A DNA stretch of 26,374 bases from Echinostoma caproni (lineage: Eukaryota > Platyhelminthes > Trematoda > Plagiorchiida > Echinostomatidae). Below, piece after piece: positions 1-8,640 of this stretch. Numbering within the stretch: the stretch's first letter is position 1; every line of letters begins with the position of its first letter. The stretch covers positions 14,834 to 41,207 of the forward strand of contig UZAN01041740.1 in the NCBI GenBank assembly GCA_900618425.1. Reading direction: 5' to 3'. The notes beneath the pieces were generated by a model, which saw only the letters and a program-made list of their open reading frames with translations, was not told the origin of the DNA and did no database searches. The position numbers and the translations under genes were made by a program.

Positions 1-429
1 CACTTTGCTATCATGCTCTTGATTTCTTCGACTGAATATGGGAGGTTGCGTGTGCGTACAAAATGCACCATTCGCGTCATTCCGGGGTGACATAATGAAT
101 CGTGCAGTTCTCGCAGTTTTGTGTTGTTAAAATTGGAAGCACTAGTACAGCGGGAAAGCGTATCGGCTACTTGATTATCTTTTCCGGGTCTGTAGATTAT
201 ATCGTAGTGAAAGACAGACAATTCGAGTCGCCACCTCTGGATTTTATCGTTTTTAGTTGTCTGTCCTCGGTCACACATGAATGCTACGGAACGTTGATCG
301 GTGACGAGTTTGAAGTGGGTGCCAAGAAGATAGTACCTCCACTTGTGTAAGGCCTCCACGATCGCGCACGCTTCCTTCTCTACTGCAGATTGATGTTTTT
401 CGCTAGGAGTCAGAGTGCGTGAGAAAAAG
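1..429 (-). pseudogene. gypsy RNase H C-terminal half and integrase start
   Basis: The complement of 1-429 is one open frame. It gives SRTLTPSEKHQSAVEKEACA, then HKWRYYLLGTHFKLVTDQRS and LSVFHYDIIYRPGKDNQVAD, the standard C-terminal RNase H and linker of gypsy pol. Next comes LRELHDSLCHPGMTRMVHFV, the beginning of the integrase HHCC zinc-binding region, cut by the window edge. There is no stop in this segment, so decay is uneven along the element. Confidence 0.82.
418..429. repeat. target-site duplication, left copy
   Basis: The sequence cgtgagaaaaag is identical to 1011-1022. The two copies bracket the 430-1010 LINE insert, as expected from target-primed reverse transcription. Confidence 0.9.
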
Positions 430-1010
430 TTTTCAGTTTCAGTTTGAACAACCATTAACCATGCACTTTCGTGCGCCGGTTTTGGTTGCTGTCTTTTGGC
501 TGCCCATTGGAATGAAGAATAGGAGAAGAAAGGGATCCCACTTGAGCATTGAAGTCCCAGGCGACTACTACGACGTCCGTTGATTGAGCACTTTGAAGTA
601 GCTGAGACAGATCCTGGTAGAATTCATCTTTGATTTCAGGTATACTGCAATCGGTCGGTGCATACGCCGATACGACGAATAAGCATCGCTTCATTCTGTA
701 GCTGTTGACTCGAACTGAACCGTTGAGACGTACAGCGCACAATCGGCTACTGACGAATCCAGTCAAGAAGCGAGCGCTCAGCCTTGGCACTTAGCGCAAT
801 CCCGACACCAGCAACACCGCGAGCTTCGGATGCCGAATCGCCTGACACACGAAGGGTGAAGCGTGAGGTTGAGGTTGGTTCAGGAGAACGCAGAGAGATA
901 ATGGAAGTAGGATCTTGTATGCGTGTTTCGGAGACACAACATACATCTACATTGAAAGTTTCGAGAGTTTTAGCCAGGGCAGCTTGTTGACCAATCTGAT
1001 AGAGTGTGCA
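430..1010 (-). mobile_element. RTE/CR1-like LINE derivative, endonuclease-only insertion
   Basis: This 581-bp insert on the minus strand encodes part of an apurinic-type endonuclease of a non-LTR retrotransposon. It contains VDVCCVSETRIQDP near 945-905, LFVVSAYAPTDC near 680-645, and VVVAWDFNAQVGS near 570-535. The DFN of the usual GDFN motif is present, but the preceding Gly is Trp. Just after DFNAQVG the coding similarity ends and about 100 bp of non-coding tail follows, holding a GCAC-GAAA-GTGC hairpin (near 463-474) and an A-rich end. No RT domain is present. It is flanked by identical 12-bp copies of cgtgagaaaaag and interrupts the gypsy RNase H. Confidence 0.85.
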
Positions 1011-1022
1011 CGTGAGAAAAAG
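1011..1022. repeat. target-site duplication, right copy
   Basis: This is the second identical 12-bp copy (cgtgagaaaaag). On the minus strand it encodes FFSR of the gypsy RNase H in both copies. Confidence 0.9.
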
Positions 1023-1234
1023 GCTACCGGTCGGTTATTCTGACTAAGTGAGGTGGCTATTGCGACATCCGATGCGTCCGTCTCAACAACCAGCGGAAGA
1101 TTGTAGTTTTCGGCGACAGTCTTAGCGTTTTCCAAATCGGACTTTAGGTTCTCGAATGTGTGTTTAACGGTCGGCTGTAATGGAAATGTTTTATTTTTAG
1201 AGGATGAAGTTTGTCTGAAAAGTGGGATATCCAT
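1011..1234 (-). pseudogene. gypsy RNase H, N-terminal half
   Basis: The minus strand reads NLPLVVETDASDVAIATSLS and then RPVAFFSR, the start of a Ty3/gypsy RNase H domain with its first catalytic aspartate in the TDAS motif. It stops at the sequence duplicated by the LINE insertion (1011-1022), and the domain resumes in the same sense at 429. The two halves are continuous once the 581-bp insert and one copy of the target duplication are disregarded. Confidence 0.78.
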
Positions 1235-1239
1235 TGCGA

Positions 1240-1900
1240 ATAGTAGGCAAGCATACCGATGACTCGTCGAAGGGATTTTGCATCCGTCGGAGGAGGCATA
1301 TCGCGTAACGGTTTCATTCGGTCAGGGTCCGGTTTGATTACGCCCTGGGATATGTGGTAGCCTACAAGATCAATTTCTTTAGCGGACGTGACCCATTTTA
1401 TCAGTGTTTAGTGTTATACCGTACTTAGCGGCCGTCTTCAGAAATCGTTCGAGATTCCGGTCGTGGTTTTTCATAGTCACACCACACGGTGACGTCGACG
1501 TAGGCAAAAGTATCTTTTAGGCCTTCGGTTGCCAGAATTTCATCGATGGTGCGTTGGAAGCACGCAACGCCACTGGTAACGCAGAAGGGTATTCGGCAGA
1601 ACTGGTATAGCCGGCCGCCTGCTTCAAAGGCGGTCTATGGTCTCGTGATGTACGATTGGAATCTGATCATATGCACTTTTTAGATCCAGTGTACTGTACG
1701 TAGCGTAGCGGGAAATTCGTTCAACCACGTTGTCAATTTTGGGTAGCGGATAGGCATCTAGCTGAGTGAAGCGGTTGCTTGTCTGACTGTAATCCACGAC
1801 CATCCTCTTATGATGAGAATTTCTGGTCACAAGGACCTGGGCTCTCCAGGGGGAATTAGATGGCTCAACGATACCGTCCGCCATGAGGCGCTGTATTTCT
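1240..1900 (-). pseudogene. gypsy reverse transcriptase, catalytic box damaged
   Basis: Minus-strand RT blocks appear in order: ADGIVEPSNSPWRAQVLVTR, then RMVVDYSQTSNRFTQLDAYPLP, TYSTLDLKSAYDQIP (motif A, near 1680), LYQFCRIPFCVTSGVACFQR (near 1600-1560) and the catalytic motif near 1491-1502. That motif should read Y-x-D-D but the codons here give Y-V-D-V, so the second catalytic aspartate is missing, and the frame shifts just after. Connecting sequence up to the RNase H (LVGYHISQGV, MLAYYSQW) is readable in other frames. This copy cannot make active RT. Confidence 0.82.
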
Positions 1901-1984
1901 GCTTGAATAAAACGCTCGTCCTCTGTAGAATGCCTTCGAAACTTGGCAGCGATGGGTTTACAATTTTGAGTGGTGATTGAATTT

Positions 1985-2294
1985 TAGCAGCGGCGAGTCC
2001 ACACAACATGAAAGTACCACGATCGCCACCGAATGGTATTTCCACCTTTTCGTGTAGGCCGAGAAAGTCGTGACCAAGAAGGACGTCAGCGCACAGGTTA
2101 CGCGTTACAGAAAGTATAACGTTATTGTATTGAGCTCCACGGTAATGAATTGTTACGGTACAGGAACCGGTCACATCACACGACAGGGATGTGGACGCCA
2201 TGGTAATTGGAGAGTTGCATCGTTGGACCTCCAACCTGTGGGAGTTGACAACTGTCTGAGAGATGTAACTATTAGAACTGCCAGTGTCGACCAA
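1985..2294 (-). pseudogene. gypsy retropepsin (aspartic protease) domain
   Basis: This minus-strand segment opens with the catalytic D-T-G triad in MVDTGSSNSYIS, and about 65 residues on has the hydrophobic ADVLLGHDFLG stretch that resembles the ILG-type C-terminal motif of retropepsins. It lies between the gag zinc knuckle and the RT, as in Ty3/gypsy pol. The protease frame overruns into the RT in a different frame, so pol is no longer one reading frame. The triad itself is intact, although the whole element is dead. Confidence 0.78.
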
Positions 2295-2329
2295 GGCATG
2301 CGACTTAATGTCATTGACACAAACCTTAG

Positions 2330-3160
2330 TTGTGGCACGCGATAAGTAGGTGGGAGCAGAGACCGTTAAAGCGGAAGATAGAAGGGGTCCAATGGCCCGA
2401 TTGGTTGATGTTGATCAACAAACGTTTAAAATGTCCCGTTTTCCCACACGCGTCTCTGGCGGGACACTTTGTCCGTGGATGTTTTGAGTAACCACAAAAG
2501 TAGCACGTTTCTTTGGACGCAGCGGATAGAACGGACTCGGATTCAATCGTCACAGTAGGAACGGGAGGTGCAGGCGACGATGTCGAAGCTGATGAGGCAC
2601 AAGGCAGATTTTCANCACTTGCTCTAAAAGTCGCGTTCGAATGTTATTGGACAGTAAACCGCTAATAACAGCGTCACCCTAACGTCATCACGGTATTCTT
2701 CGGCAGATACAGAACGAGAGTCGCAGTCCTTCGAGAGTGTTTTGATCTTTTGGACGAATTGATCCACCTTCTGGCCACATTCTTGTTTGCAGGTTGCAAG
2801 GAGGTGTCGAGCAAAAATTACATTCCTAGGGCGTACGTACAAAGATTGAAGTGTAGATATGGCGTCGTCGAATGTATTACAAAGTCAAAAGTTTATTATG
2901 AGAAATACTTACAAGCGGTTGCTTTTCTAGTCCCATAGGATTTGGCACAGATGAATCGGTTCACAGTACATACAAAGTAGATGAATGCCACAATGTCAGA
3001 ATTTGTCCAATCAGATACGTGTTCATAGACAGTAGGCGATAAGAAGTTAATCAATATGTCTAGCTTGTCTGGATCTTCAGTCTGGACACGTTTCAAGAAG
3101 GCTTTGAACATTCGGAGCCAATAGGTCTACTGCTTCGAAGCGTCAGGAGCGTTCAAATCC
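2330..3160 (-). pseudogene. gypsy gag remnant with zinc knuckle
   Basis: The minus strand encodes gag-like sequence (WLRMFKAFLKRVQ near 3120, SLYVRPRNVIFARHLLATC near 2830) followed near 2510-2450 by a CCHC zinc knuckle, C-x2-C-x4-H-x4-C (CYFCGYSKHPRTKC). The second knuckle has lost its first cysteine pair: only CGKTGHF remains. Gag normally forms the virus-like particle and binds element RNA. The frame changes around the 128-bp insertion at 2882-3009 and again near the N at 2615. The N-terminal start is uncertain because an in-frame stop follows LNAPDASKQ near 3130. Confidence 0.72.
2882..3009 (-). mobile_element. 128-bp insertion in gypsy gag, possible SINE/LINE tail
   Basis: Minus-strand gag runs to YEHVSD (near 3010), then about 128 bp of unrelated sequence follows before gag resumes with CNTFDDAISTLQSLY (from 2881). 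The insert ends in AATAAAC near its 3' side on the minus strand. Only a 3-bp direct repeat (ttg) is visible at its edges. It could be the 3' tail of a retroelement or a degraded short element. I cannot name a family. Confidence 0.5.
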
Positions 3161-3342
3161 GTGTCGAAATTTTCAGGGCGGTCATCAGTAGCGATCCATC
3201 GATTAATAGACGAGTGAATTTTTACAGAAGACAACAAGCGAGTACGATCGAGAATAGAGAGAGAACACGTAATTAGGAACGACACGCTTTAGTCGTCTAT
3301 TAATATCAGTACATGGGCTGAAAACTAAAAAGAACGACGTGA

Positions 3343-4004
3343 TTAACAGCGTACGGAAACAGAACGAATAACAAACACGACACCGCGGTCAAGTGATCCG
3401 AAAGCATTAGCATAATCAAGAAAAGTTAAACGGACGATGCCAGCCCCTTTATCCAATAAGGATGAAACGGAGTGAACAACATGAGCAACAGCATCAAGAG
3501 TGGAAAGTGAATGTTTGTATACAAACTGAATAGGGTCATGGGTGACAAATAAAAGGGTCATCTGTTTAAGAATAACTCTTTCAAATACTTTCAATAATGC
3601 TGACGTACAGGCAATCGGTTGATATTTTGAAGATCCTTTTTTGGGAATTGGGGTATCCGAGCAGCTGTCTAACAATCAAGGATGCTTGTGCAACTCGGAA
3701 ATAGGTGAGGCAAGTTGTTTAGCAGTAGGAAGGGGGACAACGACTCAGGACCATGTGCCTTGTTAGATTCAGGGGACTTGAGTAGATTCAGGACTTCCAC
3801 AGGGGTGACAGATTGGTTTTCCCCAGTAGATGTAAATAAAGATGGTGTTGGGTTCGTTATCGTTGCATTGGCGAATTGACGGTTTAGCTCCTCAACACCC
3901 GGAAAGGATCTGTTGCGTGATTCACAGAGCTTCTTCAAAGCAGACCACATATCGCGGCAGCTCTGGTTTCCCATAAGAGTTTCGATANTTCGATATATAT
4001 CCAA
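3343..4004 (-). pseudogene. LINE reverse transcriptase, N-terminal fingers/palm fragment
   Basis: Two adjoining minus-strand frames (4004-3669 and 3675-3343, overlapping by 7 bases) encode the RT fingers and motif A. P-K-x5-YQPIACTS matches the usual PK...YRPI-x-LTS block. THDPIQFVYKHSLSTLDAVA matches the PxQFAYRxxRSTxDA block. FLDYANAF is motif A with its catalytic Asp. Motifs B to E are absent. The single N at 3988 is flanked by two copies of ttcgata. Confidence 0.8.
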
Positions 4005-4544
4005 TTTAGGTGCTGTATTTCCATTTTGATCAATGATGATAGTTATTTGACAGTACTGCGCCCTCCAGTCTTGTAAGCCTTTTCTTTATCACTATGAAGC
4101 CGTTTTAGAAGAGGCAAAGAGAATCTGTCAGTTCGAATATATAAGGTCTCAAGTGAGCAACACAAATCGTAGCAAAAATTAAGATAGCACGTAAGATGCT
4201 CGCAACTGAAAGAGTTGTCAGCGTTGGCAAAGACAGTGAAATCGGTAGATGAAGTTTGGATAAGGTTTCAGGAGTGCGACTTCTTTTGATGTTTCTGGAT
4301 GTGGAACGTTTTATATGGTGCTGGAAATATTTACCGTAAATCTTAGGGTGTAAAAAATAGAGCAATGATCGGAGCCACCTATGGGAACCCGCTTCTCAAT
4401 GAAAAAGATTTCGGGGCTGTCTACAAAAATCCCGTCAAGTTGGATACCAAGCCGGGTAGGAAAATTTACAAGATTTGTCAAGCCTAAAGTTGTAAGGAAA
4501 GATATATTAAAACGATTAAAATCCCCAGCAGCAATGCATAAAAA

Positions 4545-5147
4545 CTAGTCTAAACCGGTTATAAGTTGTGAAGAGGAGTCGACAAACAGACGAATATCAG
4601 AGACAGGCGTGTGGGGAGCGATGCAAATGTTCGCTAATGTAATATGTTGAAAGTGACCGATAAATCGAGGCTTACAATAAACTGAAATACAATTTATCTT
4701 GACAGTATTAAATTGAAAACATTTACGAGCGTTTTTGCACCATTTCCTCTTGACGAAAGTGACTGCTCCACCACCTTTGTGAAGAAGATTCACATTACGG
4801 TCGCCTCGGAATATGTCAAATCCATCAAGGTGCACGACGTTGTCCTCAATGTCAGGATGTAGCCAGCTTTCCTGGAGTAGAATTGCCCCTACATTCTTGC
4901 ATTCCTTCTGGTGCATAATGCTCCTGACATCATCGAGTTTTCCCATGAGCGAACGAATGTTACATAAGATAATAGATGGAACAGTCAAATTATCAACAGA
5001 ACGCCGCCTAAGCGCCACACGCCGGCCAGCACGGTGTTTTTTATGGTGTCCTTGACCAGATTTTTGCAGTCGTTTGAATCGATCTCTCACAGATTGGGCA
5101 AAAATAAGAAACTGATGTTTCTGCGCGATAATCTGCAAGGATTTCAA
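4545..5147 (-). pseudogene. LINE endonuclease ORF, N-terminal part
   Basis: This is a 200-residue open frame starting at Met 5147, with a basic N-terminus (KKHRAGRRVALRRRS) and then the first two thirds of an APE-type endonuclease. The metal-binding Glu is in LLQESWLHP. The frame stops at 4545 and the catalytic GDFN continues immediately downstream in the next frame, so one frameshift has inactivated it. ORF1 of this LINE was not recognised upstream. Confidence 0.78.
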
Positions 5148-5159
5148 AAATCTGGCGTT

Positions 5160-5612
5160 GTAAGAAAACTTTGGACCGTGAGAATATAACGAGTTGATTC
5201 AAAAGTGACCACCCGTTCCTCCACTGTAACTTTACGAAATAATATTTCGCGATAACGAGACGGTTAAATTTAAAGGCCCCGTCACGTCTTATCTATTTTG
5301 TTTCTCATCCAAGCAGGTAGTCAAAAGACATTAACCATAACTGCCTCACCAAAGTGCACGGTCGAGGGTCTCATGAACTGAGCAGAACCTTTTTAAGCGC
5401 TCTTAATTGATTATTTGGGTACACGTAAGTCGATGGTTGCGGAAGTGCAGGTACCTTCTTACGCTTATGTTTTTAGTACGGACCACCATGACATAAAAGC
5501 AACTGACTATAACTTGTCCTTGTTGCATGTTAATTTTCTTCATTATTTACGAGCGTTCTCTTGTTCTCCCCGGAGTATTTGCGAAAATCCGGATCTTTTG
5601 GGGTCCGATCTA
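5160..5612. other. no recognised gene, LINE upstream flank
   Basis: About 450 bp in which I see no convincing coding or structural signal. It may include the 5' region of the LINE to its left. A plus-strand 79-codon frame at 5415-5654 is weak in coding character and overlaps the antisense ORF at 5613-5981. Confidence 0.4.
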
Positions 5613-5981
5613 TCAACAATATCTCTCGAAAGATCCATGCTTAACGGTCGGTAATTCGTCTACCGTATCGCGCCTTATTTGTAGTTGCCCCTCCGGGTTG
5701 AAGATGGTCACGTGGACTCCCAAAGAAGATATGGTGACGAGGCATGGCTTAGTGCACATAACTGTTGCGTGGACTATGTATCTGTCCTCTTCCAAACCGG
5801 GATCCAAAAGACTCCGTATATGGTCTGGGGATACTGAAAGACATGGCAGTGAACTAACAGCAGTAGCGTTCTTGTCCTTATTTATCACATCAAAATGCTT
5901 GAAGAGGTGTGTTTGTATATACACGATTAGACTGTGTGCTCTATATTGACCATAGGGATTCACTTTCTTTTCCCTTCTCAA
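5613..5981 (-). CDS. unassigned open frame, possible exon
   Basis: This minus-strand frame of 122 codons has coding-like composition in its C-terminal two thirds: SPDHIRSLLDPGLEEDRYIV, then TKPCLVTISSLGVHVTIFNP. I recognise no domain. A possible splice acceptor (gctgttag) lies inside it near 5860, so only the distal part may be coding. The antisense frame at 5527-5949 is comparably long but less protein-like. It could be a host exon on the minus strand, or part of a repeat whose other copies lie elsewhere. Confidence 0.3.
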   Translation of the reverse strand: MRREKKVNPYGQYRAHSLIVYIQTHLFKHFDVINKDKNATAVSSLPCLSVSPDHIRSLLDPGLEEDRYIVHATVMCTKPCLVTISSLGVHVTIFNPEGQLQIRRDTVDELPTVKHGSFERYC

Positions 5982-6249
5982 ACTGCTACACCTACGTCTA
6001 CTTTACGCATTCCTACTTACTTTTTGTACATTGTGTTTGACAGCTTTCAGTGAAGTTGGTTAGTTGGTAGTTCTCTCTACGAAAACGACGATCCTGGCTG
6101 GTGCTACTGCTGTTGAAGTGTTTTCCTATCTGTGTTGTTTTTTGCATGCACAACCCTGGTTTTTGTTTTCTATTTTGTGTTTACGTCTTTGCTCAATATT
6201 CACTCCATTAGGTTGCATGAGTATAATGATTCGAGTTGGATCGACTTGA

Positions 6250-6453
6250 AAGACCACAAACTATGACCGTTGTTTTATGCAAAACACAAAGCAGACCTGT
6301 TTTCGATGTCAAATAAGTACCTTTGTGCTTCTTACACCTGACATTGCCTTTGTGTCCAAAGCACCTGAAGTTCGTAGAATGTTCTTTGAGTACCTGGACC
6401 TGCTAACGGCTCCAGCCATTGCAAATATTAACAAAGGTTTGCTTTTGAAATAG
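6250..6453 (+). CDS. unassigned open frame, possible exon
   Basis: A plus-strand frame of 67 codons, bounded by stops at 6247 and 6451, contains a coding-like stretch from about 6319: TFVLLTPDIAFVSKAPEVRR, then FFEYLDLLTAPAIANINKG. There is no strong pyrimidine-rich acceptor before it, and a possible donor is AAAG/GTTTGC near 6435. The product is not recognised. The overlapping minus frame (6309-6515) is the main alternative. It does not match any part of PINK1 that I know. Confidence 0.2.
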   Translation, partial: KTTNYDRCFMQNTKQTCFRCQISTFVLLTPDIAFVSKAPEVRRMFFEYLDLLTAPAIANINKGLLLK

Positions 6454-6524
6454 TCAAAGGCCGTCACCATCTTACAGCGAAATACAGGGAGGCGAACTAC
6501 ACTGACCGCTGCCAAAATCGCAAT

Positions 6525-6890
6525 GCATATACATTGGGATTTGATGGGCGGGTACTGCCGGGGTGTCCAGCCACTTAGCTGGAGAACGATTAGGATTCTC
6601 TTCCAAAGCCTTTAGTTCTAACAAGAATCTAACCGCAAGACAGCGGGTGAAGCGAAGTGGAGGCCCATTTACTTGGATCTATTACCCCTCTATCATTTTA
6701 CCGATTGAGACGCTAACTCGAGTCGAACCCCCAACCTGGAGGACCAGGAGACTGAACTTCGTCTGACCTCTACACATTGACCTTCCAGGCATGATAAGAT
6801 CTCGTGGCTTTATAAAGTCATCTTGTGTAGCTCGTTGGGTCACAGAGGTGCACAAGCCATCACACCACGTCAAGGTGCAGTCTCGTCGTG
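6525..6890 (+). repeat. dispersed repeat, copy A
   Basis: The core 6543-6799 (257 bp) matches the reverse complement of 10940-11196 with one difference seen (T versus C in ccgattgag/ccgactgag) and no indel. The flanks out to about 6525 and 6890 are homologous but more diverged. The minus strand carries a Pol III B-box-like sequence, gggggttcgactc. The repeat spans a 67-codon frame also present in the other copy, which is expected from identity alone. It is probably a recent SINE-like or other non-autonomous element. Confidence 0.9.
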
Positions 6891-7089
6891 AACCGTGAAG
6901 ACTGAATTGTTCTCAGCGGAATGTCGCCTTGTATTGTATTGTATTTTTCGAAATTACGTGTTCATTAACCAGGGTAGGCGTCATTTTTCTTCAAAAGTCA
7001 GACCCGGACTGAAAACAATTTTGCCTTTAAAATACGCACCTCGGTTTTATTTTCGAGAGGTGTTTTTGTGGGACAATTCATAATGAATG

Positions 7090-7265
7090 AATGATGAATT
7101 CGTCTTATAGATGAGACGTGAGCTGGAAATCTAGGAAGTACTGGGCAGCTGCTCCGACTTGCCTTGATCTCATCAGCTGTGCGAATTCATCGACCCAACT
7201 GGGGATCTAACCCTGGACCCCATAGGTAGAACGAAAGCATACTACCCACTCGGCCACCGGGTAGC
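7090..7265 (-). mobile_element. tRNA-derived SINE
   Basis: On the minus strand a tRNA-like head starts near 7265 (gctacccggtggccgagtgg) with a near-perfect A box, TGGCCGAGTGG (7256-7246), and a B box, GGGTTAGATCC (7213-7203), spaced as in a tRNA. The TGGCCGAGTGG form resembles Leu/Ser tRNAs. A non-tRNA body continues to about 7090 and ends near a (gaat)n tract. The B box departs from GGTTCGAnTCC, and I could not fold an intact cloverleaf, so this is not a functional tRNA gene. Confidence 0.72.
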
Positions 7266-8370
7266 TGATCAAACCGTTTCTCATTTTGAATATACACAAT
7301 ATAGCCCAACTCATCTTTGCGACCTTGTTCATCGTTTTAGCTTTTCAGCTCACGCCTCATTTCCACAATGAGTTCATCATATACTCAAATCAAGTCATGC
7401 ATTCCTCTCATGTAACAATACTGATGTAATATGTGATAGTCTTGTAAACAACGGTTTTGGTTGTTACATTTTTACCATGGATATTCAACTGTTCGACACG
7501 TCAAATTTTGAAACTTTCGAACTTCTGACCGTAGTTCTTGTAAATTCATATTTTGAGTCTCCGAATACAGATCTTAATTACACAACTTATCCACGTACCT
7601 TGCTCGTAGTTCTTTAACAAAGCAACTACCATTAGTTTTATTCTTTTGATTCTTCACCTGATTCGCAACTACCTGATGGATAGGTTTCCTGAAGTATCCG
7701 CACTGATTAATTTCAATTTTATGTCCGATATACTCAATGAGGGACTGCTGCGCACCCCTCGATTAGCTGCACCACACCTACATGCTCTCTGTCATATTTA
7801 GAACCTCGACATTTTCAATCATTACGTGCCATCTCGTTACTCGAGATCGCGACTTCACCAGAACATATTTTGCTCATTTACCGGGTTGTGTGACTCTAGT
7901 TTCTCGCCGTCCAACTTGGATCTTTTCCCCATATGGCCTTTATTTCCAAAACTGTCAGATTTCATTTGTGCTCATATGACCACATGTATAGTTCATGCCT
8001 AACAATCCTGATTGAATCAGGGTGTAGAAAACACCGGATTACCGAACAGGAGAAGGGAGAACTGTAGGTGAGAATATTAAATAGTTTAACGTTTCTTAGT
8101 ATAACAAGTCACATTATTTTTCACTACTGTTTGAATGATTGGAAAACCTAACCACCCGAGATTTTCCTCTTAAAGCCGTACCATCTTCACTGATTTGCAC
8201 GTGGTCCCTTCCTTAGCGCATTCTGATCGTATCATTTTTGTTCTGTGTAACCTGTTTCTTCTGAATCCTCCATCTTCCCATTTTCATTGTTGTCGTGTTG
8301 GCACCATGACTTCCCCAACATTCGTCTGCTCATGGTTTCATAAAAACTTTTAAAGCATCGGATTCTTCGA
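7266..8370. other. intron-like sequence, nothing recognised
   Basis: AT-rich sequence with only short frames. It was searched by eye for the HRD catalytic-loop exon expected upstream of the kinase C-lobe, without success. Presumed intron of the PINK1-like gene. Confidence 0.4.
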
Positions 8371-8373
8371 ATT

Positions 8374-8640
8374 TTGCTGAAAGCACAAACCACTAGGTTG
8401 GAAAAGTTTCGTCCAAACCCTTGGTCGTCAACTCCGAACTACTTCAGGGAGCTGTGTTGTCTCCGTACTTATTTTTCACGATGGCGATACTCCCTTTCTT
8501 CTTTCTCTCCTAGTGTTTTGAAATATGTCGATGGTGTTTGTTTTAACCCGTTTCTTTTGTCTTCACCGATAATCATTACAAGAATTTCTCCTCCCAGTTG
8601 GTCCAAATTTAATTATAAGTAAATGTACGCTCTTTCCTAT
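8374..8640 (+). mobile_element. LINE reverse transcriptase fragment (palm, degenerate)
   Basis: Two plus-strand frames together resemble RT motifs B and C of a CR1/Jockey-type LINE. PLVVNSELLQGAVLSPYLFF (near 8420-8480) corresponds to the usual V-x-x-GVPQGSVLSPxLF block. VLKYVDGVC (near 8515-8545) corresponds to LKYADDVC with the second catalytic Asp replaced by Gly. The tail ITRISPPSWSKFN fits the segment after it. No endonuclease or other domain is attached. It is a dead fragment within the presumed kinase intron. Confidence 0.7.

Larger units (their letters stand above)
1..3330 (-). mobile_element. Ty3/gypsy LTR retrotransposon, decayed gag-pol, 3' part off window
   Basis: On the minus strand the domains run in Ty3/gypsy order: gag (about 3160-2330), retropepsin (2294-1990), reverse transcriptase (about 1900-1240), RNase H (1234-1023, resuming at 429) and the start of integrase (about 130-1). 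PR-RT-RH-IN order separates it from Ty1/copia. The reading is broken by frame changes, a damaged RT active site and two insertions (430-1010 and 2882-3009), so it is a fossil. It continues left of the window. No clear 5' LTR or primer-binding site could be delimited between gag and the LINE to the right, so the right border near 3330 is approximate. Confidence 0.88.
3340..5160 (-). mobile_element. CR1/Jockey-type LINE, endonuclease plus partial RT
   Basis: On the minus strand, 5147-4545 is open for 200 codons and encodes the endonuclease start: IILCNIRSLMGKLDDVRSIM, ILLQESWLHPDIEDNVVHLD, then GGGAVTFVKR. In another frame come AAGDFNRFN (near 4535) and GGSDHCSIFY (near 4360), giving the E, GDFN and SDH catalytic motifs of the APE-like endonuclease. 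A linker at 4004-3669 (KSPESNKAHGPESLSPFLL) leads into RT at 3675-3343, with PIPKKGSSKYQPIACTSALL and FLDYANAFGSLDR (motif A). The RT stops before the catalytic YADD box, where the gypsy element begins, so the gypsy probably inserted into it. Several frameshifts and the N at 3988 break it. Confidence 0.85.

Noticed and set aside
3241..3345. 5' LTR of the gypsy element
   Set aside because: No TG...CA boundaries, primer-binding site or duplicate copy could be identified within the window.
6563..6766. 67-codon frame repeated at 10973-11275 (minus), looking like a conserved protein
   Set aside because: The two frames agree because the underlying 257-bp repeat is nearly identical at the DNA level. 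There is no excess of silent changes to suggest coding selection.
7188..7265. Functional tRNA gene (Leu/Ser type)
   Set aside because: Good A box, but a degenerate B box, no convincing anticodon arm or complete cloverleaf, and a SINE body follows.
7830..7875. TRDRDFT string considered as the kinase HRD catalytic loop
   Set aside because: It lacks the HRDLK-x2-N pattern, and the flanking residues do not fit any kinase.
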